This document shows positions 20,531-29,707 of a DNA stretch of 35,138 nucleotides, one piece after another. A program made the position numbers and the translations under genes. The notes beneath the pieces were generated by a model. That model saw nothing but the letters and a program-made list of their open reading frames with translations. It did not search any database and was not told the DNA's origin. The first letter of the stretch is position 1. Every line of letters starts with the position of its first letter. Origin of the DNA: Selaginella moellendorffii (lineage: Eukaryota; Streptophyta; Lycopodiopsida; Selaginellales; Selaginellaceae); NCBI RefSeq assembly GCF_000143415.4, contig NW_003314436.1:124956-160093 (forward strand), in the 5' to 3' direction.

Positions 20531-22139
20531 AACCTAACCTCACACGCGCGAAATGTCACGACGGTTGGTAATCCCGCCACGTCATCATTCCTTGGACTTG
20601 GGCGCCACCATTAATTTCTAGATCGCCGCGCGCATGCATGCACGTGAAATCCAAAAGAAATCCGCAACGTCATTATTCCTCAGACTGCATGCACGCGAAA
20701 TCCAAAAGAAAGATCATGATTGGGATATCATTTAATACCCTCGCTATATTTATACCATGCATGATTGGATATTCCAAAGCATCTTGTATTTCCAAAAATG
20801 CCAGATGTTCAGCTAAATAAAGAATGGTATACAAAAAATCCCAAAAAATGCACCAAAAAATGCTCGGCATCATCTGGCATTATCTCTTGAATGGTGTGGC
20901 CGCATGCCATTTTCAGGGGCACATAAGAGTATATTCCTAGAATATTCTGACATGCGCAAGATTTTTTTGAGTTTTCTGGAGATCCAACCGTTAGATCGCA
21001 ACTAGATTTTACAGAATGGTATACAATGTCTTTCTTGATGACCCTGCAAAGAAGCATCTCGATCGGACACCACATGAGACCACACGAGCCTTACAATGTT
21101 TCAGGGGCATTTGCCATAGATCCGACCGTTATTTTGCTCCAAGATTTTACAGTTTGGTGTGCATTGACCTTTCCATTGACACTGCAAAGGGACATCACAA
21201 TCAGATGCGGGATCACAAGAAACTAACTTCACTAACTCTGGTTTCACTAAGATCTACGTAAGGAATTATGAAATGAAAGGACCCTCTCTATTGAAATGTG
21301 TTTATGGTCCTAGAGGCATTGTGACATATCAAAGGATTTTGCATCAAGTTCTGTATTTGCATGTTTATCAAGCTACTGAATTGCTAAACCCTAAACCCTA
21401 AACCCTAAACATGTGGCAAATGCTGCATGAAAAAAGATGCCCTTTCTGGGCAAATGCTGTAAGAGGCAGATGCCGAGCAAATATATCTCAGGCTAGCGAA
21501 GGGGACAAACGAAAGCTAGCTATAAACATGACGGGATGCAAATAGATTACTAGGCTGGTCCTGTGAAAATCAAAAACCATAATTGAAAACATTGAAAATG
21601 CAAAAAGAAAGGTTTATAATATTTTTGAATTTTAAGCAACCAAAGGAATGTAAGTAGGGCATGTGTTTGTAAGTTTAAAAATGCCTCAACCACTTAAATT
21701 CCCAAGTAAATAAAGCTATTTTTATTTTTGGTACAGATAAACTTTATAGCGTGTGGGCTCATGCAATTTTGAACCCAAAAATGCACCAAAAAATGCTCGA
21801 CTAGCATTATTCTTTGAATGGCATGTGGCCTTATATTGCCATAAATGGACGTACACACACAGCATAATTATTCCTTTACATGGCGAATAATCTTGGCGCG
21901 GATCGCTGACATGGCATGGCAAAGTTTGAATCACTGACATGGCACAGCTGGATCGAGGCAAGGACATGATGTGACAAAGTTCAACCTCCGACAGCAAAGT
22001 CTAGAAGCTACTCAGTTTGAAATTTGTCAGAGGAATCATAAGATCTGGTTTGTCAGAGGATTTGATGTGACGTTCAAGCGTGTGTTATTTTTGAATTTTT
22101 GAACTCATTCCTAAGTCTATCATTTTTGTGCGCCGTATT

Positions 22140-22345
22140 CTTGGTTCCGCTGAGCGCAGTGAGCGTTGCTTGTATAAGCGGCGTTGTGAGTTGTGGTTTA
22201 TGCGTCTACGAGCGGTTGCGGCATTGCGAGCGCCATTGCGAGTGGCAGTTTATGCGAGTGGCAGTTTGTGCGAGCGGCGCTACGAGCAGTTGCGGTGTTG
22301 CGAGCAGCGCTACGAGTAGTTGCGGTGTTGCGAGCAGCACTGTCT
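22140..22345. repeat. GCGAG/GTTGCGGTGTTGCGAG repeats upstream of transposase gene
   Basis: Irregular units of GTTGCGG, TTGCGAGC and GCGCTACGAG repeat. A ~33-bp unit containing GCGCTACGAGYAGTTGCGG is tandem near 22275-22345. It matches in style the tract at 20365-20530 on the other side of the spacer. Confidence 0.65.
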
Positions 22346-22530
22346 TTGGTGTGGCTACCACTTCCTCTTGATATTCGGCACTTGTGCTTCCTAGTATGTT
22401 CACGATGGAATGGCTTAGGACCACATTTAGAAATGGCATGAGGCCACATGCCATCTTGGGCCCTTGCAATCTCATGGCTAGCGTATTGTCATGTATGTTT
22501 TTACTTGCCTACAGCTGTGTGTATATCAAG

Positions 22531-22722
22531 ATGGCATGAGGCCTCATGCCATCTTTGGCCCCTGCTAGCCTATTGCCATATTCCTTTTGCCTTGCTACAA
22601 CTGTATATATTTTTGTATGGGTGACTAGTCACGCACATAAAAATATATACAGTTGCAGCAAGGCAAAAGGAATATAGCAACAGGCTAGCAGGGGCCAAAG
22701 ATAGCGTGAGGCCTCATGCCAT
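22531..22722. repeat. 192-bp foldback with ~88-bp arms
   Basis: The arm at 22531-22618 (palindrome, TTTGGCCCCTGCTAGCCT, CCTTTTGCCTTGCTACAACTG, ATATATTTTTGTATG) is answered by its near-exact reverse complement at about 22634-22722. The short centre contains GACTAGTC. Each tip is one copy of the Element 2 palindrome. As RNA it would form a long hairpin. Confidence 0.88.
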
Positions 22723-22910
22723 TAGTGGTACCACTAATGGCATGAGGGCTCATGTCAATTTTGTGAATGCGAAATTTCACGTAGGTGTCAATAGCATGTT
22801 TGAATAATGGCATGTGGCCTCATGCTATTGAGGTTGTTTGGTATGTTATGATTTAGGCCATTCTCCAATCATTTTTTGTATGGTCTTAACTTCTTTCCTG
22901 CACTTTCAGA

Positions 22911-25900
22911 ATGGCCTTCAGGGTTGGGGAAAAGGTTTACATTTTGAATGGTGGGAAGAGAGTTGCAAAAGGGACCCTTGTGTCTATGGATCGAAACTTT
23001 GTTATACACTGTCAAAGGCTTGGGAAAGGCAATGCTGCTGTATCAGTAGAGACTGTCTTCGATGGGAATGTGGTCGCTATTGAACGAGGAGAGATGGTCG
23101 TCGGGGTAAATGTTGTTGTTGCCTTGAAAAATCTTCAGAAGAAAGCAGATGTTGGGGACAGCGCAAGTGCGACGCATGTTCCCTCCATGGATCTTAAGAA
23201 CCGTGCTACATGGATTCAGGCAAAGGTGTTTCTAAACAACCCCGAGGGGGAGGTGGTAGCTGAGGGCTTAGCCACAGTTGTCGATCCAAGAGATGCAGTG
23301 GCTAATCAAGAATTGGGCTGGGATGATATTGGAGTTGCGATTTTAGAGGTTGTTGACACAGAAGAAAACAGTCTGACTATTGGAAGCATTGTGCGGTGGA
23401 AATTGAGGCACTTAGTGTTTGAGAATGTGAAGGATTCACAATCAAACACCACTACAACTGATGACAGAACATCTCTTCATGGGAAAAGAAAGTACACCTT
23501 CCTAAAGCGCAGCCAAAGGGATCTGAGCAACGAACCGAAAAGGCAAAAAATGGCGATGGAGGTTCGAATAGTCTCGATAGTTGCTTGTTGCAAAAGGAGG
23601 TGCTGTCAACATGCTGATTGGGATGCTATTGAAGAGGAGAGAGCAAGATACAAGACATTGTCCTGGAAGGCAGCTCGCAATTTTGTGTATGAGGCATTAC
23701 GGTCATCTGTTGATGCTTCAGAACATCAGGTGGGGGGCATGGTCTTCCAGAGGGGTTTGGTCTGCATGAAGGCATGGAGAATCATTTATGGAGTCCCTCG
23801 AACCACATTCTACAGAATCAAAACTGAGTTCGAGGAACAAAGGGTTCAACAGGTAGTCCATGGGAACGACGGTACGCACAAAACCAGGGGTCATGTTGTA
23901 TATGGAGAGGCAATCTTCAAGAGGTTTGTCGAGACATGTAGCGAGCAGCAACCACATAAAACCCGCCTCTTGGAAGATGGAACACGAGACACCCAATGAG
24001 TTCTCCCTTCCATGTATACCAAGGGGGCCATATTGGAAGATGTGAATCGGGAACTCCAGAGTAATGGCTACAGGAATCTGAGCCAATCTAGATTTAGTAG
24101 ATTGTGGAGCAACAGGTTCAGGGATGTGAGTATAGGAAAGTACTCCAGCTTTTCAAAGTGTGACGAGTGCACTGCTATCAAAATGGCTTTGTCGAAGAAT
24201 TCTTGCAGCGCTCAAGAGCGAGAGACATTGGTTAGAAGGCGGCTCGACCACAACATCGAGCAAAGAAGCTGCAGGACTGCATATTATCATAACAGGATTC
24301 TCTCCATGGAGAGACCTGACTCTTACCTCTGCATCATCCACGACAAAATGGACCAGAAAAAGACGTGCTTACCTCGACTCAATCCTGCCCCCAAGGCAAT
24401 CTCTTCATCCATGCAGCTGCCTGTGTCTCTGTTTGGCATAATCGCTCATGGGCATGGTGCCCAGAACTATGGGAACTTCTTTGTACCTCTATGGGGTGGC
24501 GGGGGTGCAAACATGATGATTGCGTCCCTAGCAAAACACTTAAGGTCTCTGCAAAGTGTGCAGACTGAGCTGAACGGCCAACCCTTGCATAAGGCCCTTG
24601 TCGATCGAACCCTATACAGGGTTCAGCTGGAGGAGGAGCAAAGGCTTGCAGTATCGCGTGGGGCCCCATGCCATCCCAGTGAATATGTTGGCCGTCAGAT
24701 TGTAGGGTTATCACGTGAGGCCTCATGCCATTCCAACGAGGCTGGTCGCCCGGTGAATGCACAGCCTCATCCAAACGAAGTAGAATCTCAAGGAAGTTCT
24801 TGCGGCCGATGTGGCCTTCCACCCCATCTTTTGCTCCAAACAAACAATGCTGGCAGTGAGAACAAAAACATGTACGTCTTCGCGTACTTGGCGATGCTTG
24901 TTGCCAAAGGCATATTTGAAACGGTTACACTTGGCTTTCTCATGGTTGGGCACACTCATGAAGACGTCGATGCCATGTTCAGTCACCTGGTAGAGTCCCT
25001 CCGGCGATCCAATGTCCTCACCCTCCCACAACTCTACGATGAATTCCAAAATTGCATCAAAGGCACTGTTGAAGCTGCACTTGTGACAGAGGTTCCAGAC
25101 TTTAAGGGGTTTGTAAGAGGCTACATCAAGGATAGATCCGAAACTTTGATTGGCCACTCCAAGCCTCTTTAGTTTCATTTCAGCATGCGTGATGGTGCTC
25201 CAGTGATGAGGTACAAGATGAGAGAATGGGACACAGTGTGGCTGCCAGTGGACGGCATTGAACTCTTCAAGAGAGATCCCATAACTGGGGAACTTATGAT
25301 TCCTCAGGGTTCCCCACGGCCGATGCACCCGGATGGACTCAAAGACCAGGAAAGTATAGTGGCCGGGATTAGACAGCATATTGCCTTCTGGAAGAGGGGG
25401 TTGGTGTTTGGTGGAGAATCCTATTTTAAGAGGTGCAAGCCTTTGCTCGAATACTGGGAGAAGATTATATTTGCTATCCAAAATGGGCCGGTTGTATATG
25501 AAGAATTGGAAGAGTCCTTTTGGCCAGAACCCAGAGCACCAGATAGTAGCGGAACAATGTCCTCTGGAAATGCAGTGACAGATAACAATGTTGAGGATCA
25601 CTATTGTGGGCCGAGGAACAAGAAGCCGGATTCAGCATTCAATCCAGTACAGGTCTGCAAAGGAATGGTCGTGCTTGTCAGACCCAGTAATAAAAAACAA
25701 ATGATATGGGTGGGGCGCTGCATCACTGATGCAGAGGAGGACGCGGAAACTAACTCCTTCAATGTAACTGTGGAGTGGTTCAAGCCAAGTTCCGGATATA
25801 CGAAGGATTGCCTAGAAAAGAGATGGGTGCTGAATCCAAGGGATCCCAGCATGAGCATATCGGTGGATAATGTTGTGCATGGTTGGATGTGGAAGCAGAG

Positions 25901-25979
25901 TGCCACCATCACCTTGCCAGACCATGCAAGAGATGCAGCAAGAGCATTCATAACCCGGGTTCAAGGTGAGATTCATTAA
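22911..25979 (+). pseudogene. DUF7869-like RNase-H-fold transposase candidate of Element 2
   Basis: The start is the ATG at 22911, just after a splice acceptor. Residues 1-170 hold two related beta-rich modules (VYILNGGKRVAKGTL and VFLNNPEGEVVAEGL starts), like the DUF8039-type module of plant En/Spm proteins. A basic segment with CCKRRCCQHADW follows. The 24012-25172 block has the core: SYLCIIHDKMDQKKT (first Asp), LLLQTNNAGSENKN, then GFLMVGHTHEDVDAMFSHL. Family members have an Asp where the codon at 24843 is AAC, so the second catalytic acid seems lost. The C-terminal part (25185-25979: PVMRYKMREWDTVWLP, WVGRCITDAEEDA) is in frame after a TAG at 25170. Two frame changes lie near 23997 and 24010. 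Two palindromes (24652, 24709) sit in the open frame before the second core motif. The nuclease/transposase role is inferred. Confidence 0.7.
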
Positions 25980-26692
25980 TATTCCTTTACTAAGTTTCTA
26001 ATGTATTTTATTTCAAGGTGAACAATCCGAATCTGAATCAGAGGAGGCGTGATGGCATGTGGCCTTACGCCATTCCTAGGTGAGATGATACAAATAACAA
26101 GTATAAATTCTTAGTTGTTCTAGCAAATCTTACTTAAAGTTCAAGGTGAACAAGCCGAATATGAATTCATCGGATTGTTATAACAAATTGCGAGGTGATG
26201 GCATGAGGCGATACGCCATTTGAGAGTGGTAGCCATTCCTATATGAGGTGAGTGAAATATTTATTAGAAATACCTCATTCAATTGTGCACTTCTAAGTCT
26301 TGGTCCACTCAGTACTGTTTGCATGTTTTTATTTTAATTCTTTCTCTAAAATGTTATTTAGCATGTGGCTTCATGCCATTGCTCTCCACAATCATGCATT
26401 GAATTTTTCTATCCTTGCATAATACTTCTCCATATATATAGCATGTGTGCACATGTGATATGGTTCATTAGGCCTGATATAGTGTGTGAGGTAAAACAAA
26501 GATGATGTGACATATGCATTTACCAATCACACGTGCATAAATCTAATAATATGGCGTGTGGCCCATATTAATGGCACATAAACCCATATTGTGGGCTTAC
26601 GTGCTTTATGTACCATCATTCCCTTGCAGCGTGTGTGTTGGTTTCCTTTTATAACACAACGAACTCTATATTTTAGGGTGAAGAGCGTTCTC
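25980..26692. other. 3-prime spacer with five palindromes
   Basis: No gene is seen. Palindromes start at 26052, 26198, 26358, 26439 and 26551. A ~35-bp phrase with TTCAAGGTGAACAA(T/G)CCGAAT occurs twice (about 26014 and 26142). Its inverse (CGGCTTGTTCACCTTGA) is at 27407-27423. Confidence 0.6.
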
Positions 26693-26950
26693 ATGGCAAG
26701 CACAAAATCTGTAAGTGAGGTAGAAAAGGAGACGGAGAAGGAGATAGGTGAAGATGTAGAATATATAAGTCTTCCAAACTCCCCGTACTATACTCCAGGT
26801 GATCATTTTTCTGAACAAACGGCAACATTAACAACTATCGAGAACACCCCAGTAATGTCAGAGACAACAATCCAAAACAAAACAACTGACCCGGAGAAGG
26901 ATGATAGTACCGCTGAGAGTACCAAAAAGGAGGTGTCCACTAACGCTTAG
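26693..26950 (+). CDS. Small acidic protein with YYTPG motif (Element 2 copy)
   Basis: This 85-residue ORF starts at the ATG at 26693, preceded by TATTTTAGGGTG much as the Element 1 copy is preceded by TTTTTAGGGTT. A longer ORF from 26591 is possible but has no counterpart. It is Glu/Lys/Thr-rich (EVEKETEKEIGEDVEY), then SLPNSPYYTPGDHF, ENTPVMSETTIQNK and STAESTKKEVSTNA. The last three blocks align with 2195-2443. It is intact. Function unknown. It ends a few bases before a palindrome (26958). A spliced origin of the 5-prime end is possible (CTTGCAG at 26623-26629). Confidence 0.6.
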   Translation: MASTKSVSEVEKETEKEIGEDVEYISLPNSPYYTPGDHFSEQTATLTTIENTPVMSETTIQNKTTDPEKDDSTAESTKKEVSTNA

Positions 26951-27586
26951 GCTTATAATGGTGTGTGCCCTCATGCCATTTACTTGATCACCAAATACCT
27001 TTTTCCCTTTGCACTAGTATATCTTAATACCGGTCTGAGAAATAGAATGGCATGTGCCCTCAGGTCTTTTACTAAATCACCTTTGAAAGAAATGCAAGCC
27101 TCTATGTCGTAAAAAAAAGGTACTAGAGAAATTCCTTAATAATATGAATGTTATTTAGTTTCATGAAAATACACTAAGGGTCAAATGAGTTAAATGACTT
27201 CTCCAGACTAGCAATGCCTCTTGCTACACCTTCACAATTAGATTCGTTAGAAAAAGATAACATTGAATAATATCTAAATGTTCTCACCATTAAGTTATAT
27301 ATCTGGCTAATAGGAATGACGTTCATCTTGGAAAGCTCACCACACGCTTAATGAACAAACAAATAGTGTGTGCGCGCATGCCATCGCTCTTCTTTAGCTT
27401 CAGATTCGGCTTGTTCACCTTGACAATGAGATTTATTATACAACCAGATGGACTCAGTCTGGACACAAAGTCACCGCGCTAGTCACCATGCCCCAGATAT
27501 GTCTAGCCCCTGGACAAAAAACATATAATTTCACGTCATTTTCAAATACTTGAAAATTTGTACCTAGTCCCATTTTACTGAATAAA
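26951..27586. other. Right subterminal region of Element 2
   Basis: I see no convincing gene. Palindromes are at 26958, 27047 and 27363. The minus-strand ORF 27786-27454 runs through the terminal repeat and is probably chance. Confidence 0.5.
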
Positions 27587-27611
27587 TCCCACTTTAACGA
27601 AATAGAGCTTT
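27587..27611 (-). repeat. Element 2 right terminal inverted repeat
   Basis: This is the exact inverse of 14420-14444. Just inside, TTATTCAGTAAAATGGGAC (minus strand) matches the inner side of the left end of the MITE at 34857. Confidence 0.85.
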
Positions 27612-27776
27612 CCAAGAAAATGGTCATCTTCTCGAGCAGGCTGGGCGGCAAAATTTGCAAAATAGTTTGGGGGATGATCGGGTTTTGCGCGATGCTGATG
27701 GGATCGATCGCGATGGCAGGAGCTGGGAATGGCGGAACCGGCCTAGGTCTTGGAGTGGTGGAGCTAGCAAAGAGGT
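27612..27776. other. 165-bp segment between Element 2 end and gypsy resumption
   Basis: It is richer in G and C than its surroundings (GGGCGGC, GATCGATCGCGATGG, GGCGGAACCGGCC) and has no match in the window that I can see. It is either part of Element 2 outside the repeat, filler DNA or another small insertion. Confidence 0.4.
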
Positions 27777-28605
27777 AATCTGACAACGAAGATGGCCAAC
27801 ATATGAGAAAGAGATGTTTGCTATAGTGTCAGCATTGGAACACTAGAGACACTATTTGGGTGGACATACCAAAGTTTATATAGATAGTAACACACTGAGC
27901 TACTTTGCTATACAGTCAAAGCTTATGGCAAAGTAAATTTGTTAGCAAGAGAAGCTCACTAGATTTGATATTAAAATCATCTATAAACCTGGTAAAGACA
28001 ATATTGTTCTGGATGCATTAGCTCAGTTCCGAGCAGTGTCAGCAATTAGTTCAGAGTGGTTGGAGGATGGTTGGGTTTCATATGGAAGTGATCTGTTGGC
28101 AAAAACAATCTTGCACCATATAGAGTTGTTGAAGCAAAACCCTAATAGTGAAGCAGCAAAAGTTGCTAGTTGTATGAATGTGAAGCTTCACTTCTCAGTT
28201 CGGGATGGGCTTATATTCTATAAGCAAGAAAGATTGCATCTTCCCTCTAAGATTTGCAGTAGTTGTTTTTGTGGGAACATCATGATGTTTCGGCAGCAGG
28301 ACATGGTAGAAAGCGAAAGACTCTTGCTTCATTGAAAAAGGGATTTTTCTGGTCTGGTATGGAAGGTGATGTAGCAGACTATATCCGTTCCTGCCCTATA
28401 TGCTAATAATGTAAGTGCAGAACTGAGAAGAAGGCTAGAAAGTTGCAATGCATTCTAGCACCAGCATGGCCATTTCAAAGTGTAACACTTGATTTCGTCA
28501 CTTGCTTGCCAAAATCTAAGGGTTATGATACTTTGATGGTGGTTGTGGATTAATTGTTGAAGATTGCACACTTCATTCCAACTATGGAAATAGTGAATGC
28601 AAAAC
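27777..28605 (+). pseudogene. Ty3/gypsy RNase H and integrase N-terminal half (part 2)
   Basis: The frame reads WPTYEKEMFAIVSALEH, RHYLGGHTKVYIDSN, FDIKIIYKPGKDNIV (RNase H). It continues through LASLKKGFFWSGM and YIRSCPIC (zinc-binding region), VTLDFVTCLPKSKGYD and LMVVVD (first catalytic Asp region). Stops at 27843 and 27934, near 27949 and later, and small frame changes, show decay. It continues the gene cut at 14428 and is itself cut at 28605 by a solo LTR. Confidence 0.88.
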
Positions 28606-29625
28606 TGTAAGCGACTAATTCTTCCATTCTACTTTAATCACTTAACCATACCTTCGACCACTTGGAGGAGTCTCATTCACAACCTCCATAAGTCCAATTC
28701 TGGACTTGGGGCTTACTCGCCTCGAGAAGGGCATCCATGCCCCTCAACCTTTGCACTTGGTCTAAGTGCTCCACGTGTCTGATCCCATGATCGACACCCC
28801 AAGGTATCACTGACATATCAGCCCGTTACATTAAGGCTATGCCCATTCACCTTGGTCACATCGATGGTCTAACACCACCTACATCACAGTCCTGTCTCTC
28901 AAAGATTGTGCCATCTGTCCATGAGTGATCATCCTAGATCCACTCCTTAGCATCCTTAGGATGCCCATAGACATGGGGAATAGCCTTCCCCAATCTCCCC
29001 TTTCTAGTCCCCACCAAGTCCTTTTCTGCCCATGGCCGTATTCGCCAACACTGCCACTAGACCAAGGCCCACAGGCCCGACCACTAAGTCCCACGGTCCT
29101 TTGGGACTTCTTCCTCACATGACTGTATCCTTGGTCTCTACACTATAGGACGGCTCCTCTTCCTTTTCACTGTCTGGGACCTTAGGGCAACATTTCGGAA
29201 CACCGTGGCCTTACGCGAGCCTCGTGGGTACTCTCCCTGCCTTCTGCCTTTTGGTGCTCTAGCCGTGGGTTTAGAGCGAGGTTCCATTGAGCCACACCAG
29301 GTATCCAAGTAGGTAGTGCCACCCACACTTGGACTGGGAGCATCGGCCAGTCGATCTCCCGGGGGAACTAGAGCCGGCTCTTGAACACTTCACCAAGCTA
29401 CCCTGCTTGTCGGTCCATATTCACTCTAGTCTTGGACTTCCCAGTGGTCAGTTCATCACCCAACACTGGGTCTGGCCTTCCTGGGCCAAACTGGCCTTTC
29501 CTGGCCAAACTGGCTCCACTGCAATCCTCCCCCTTACTATACTTTTGGAGCTCACCAAACCCCCCAGGGTCTGGGAGACGAACGCTTTGGGCTTTCACCC
29601 TCTCGGGCTCGGGCTCGGGCTCGGG

Positions 29626-29707
<82 letters not shown>

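Larger units (their letters stand above)
20531..22910. promoter_or_regulatory. Divergent spacer between ParB-FCP1 gene and transposase gene
   Basis: No gene is seen. It holds palindrome copies and a telomere-like tract (three and a half CCCTAAA units, 21385-21410). A ~70-bp direct repeat with its own palindrome lies at 20839-20910 and 21774-21842, and a second direct repeat beginning GATCC(A/G)ACCGTTA at 20981 and 21119. It also contains the GCGAG-rich tract at 22140-22345 and the foldback at 22531-22722. A CACTTTCAG acceptor lies directly before the ATG at 22911, so the transposase gene probably has a 5-prime-UTR intron with its donor near 22840. The promoters should lie here (inference). 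Confidence 0.55.
14519..27384. repeat. Interspersed palindrome family ATGGCATG-n6-CATGCCAT (~30 copies)
   Basis: Each copy is about 22 bp and mostly self-complementary. The inner six are usually (A/T)GGCC(A/T), and G/A or C/T swaps in the arms (GGCGTG, CACGCC) are common. Copies by eye start at 14519 (half), 14807, 15883, 15959, 17190, 17381, 17522, 18682, 19958, 20019, 20096, 20891, 21746, 21818, 22433, 22531, 22701, 22737, 22807, 24652, 24709, 26052, 26198, 26358, 26439, 26551, 26958, 27047 and 27363. Two more are in the MITE (34901, 35075). I found none in 1-14400 or 27400-34850. Compensating changes in both arms in several copies (GGCGTG paired with CACGCC at 15959) suggest that symmetry itself is kept. 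Confidence 0.9.
14420..27611. mobile_element. Element 2: ~13.2-kb TIR transposon with ParB-FCP1 and DUF7869-like transposase genes
   Basis: The ends are a perfect 25-bp inverted repeat (14420-14444 and 27587-27611) containing TATTTCGTTAAAGTGGGA. It sits inside a gypsy RNase H gene whose reading sense stops at 14428 and restarts at 27777. Nine bases (AAAGCTCTA) at the left end belong equally to the gypsy gene, so the exact boundary may be 14427-14429. No clear target duplication is seen, and 165 bp at the right (27612-27776) fit neither side. Contents: a (-) ParB-FCP1 gene, a divergent (+) transposase-like gene, the small YYTPG ORF, and about 30 copies of one short palindrome. The 276-bp MITE at 34857 has matching ends. 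Confidence 0.75.

Noticed and set aside
20030-20614. Arg/His/Ala-rich ORFs on both strands
   Set aside because: They are products of GCGAG-type repeats. Only the last codons before 20143 are likely exon.
24723-25601. 292-codon minus-strand ORF
   Set aside because: Antisense to the recognisable DUF7869 core and C-terminus, with no domain of its own.
14519-27384. CRISPR-like array from the regular palindromes
   Set aside because: Spacing is irregular (tens to over 1800 bases), copies diverge, and this is a plant nuclear context.
27454-27786. 110-codon minus ORF across Element 2's right end
   Set aside because: It crosses the terminal inverted repeat and the gypsy junction, so it cannot be an old single gene.
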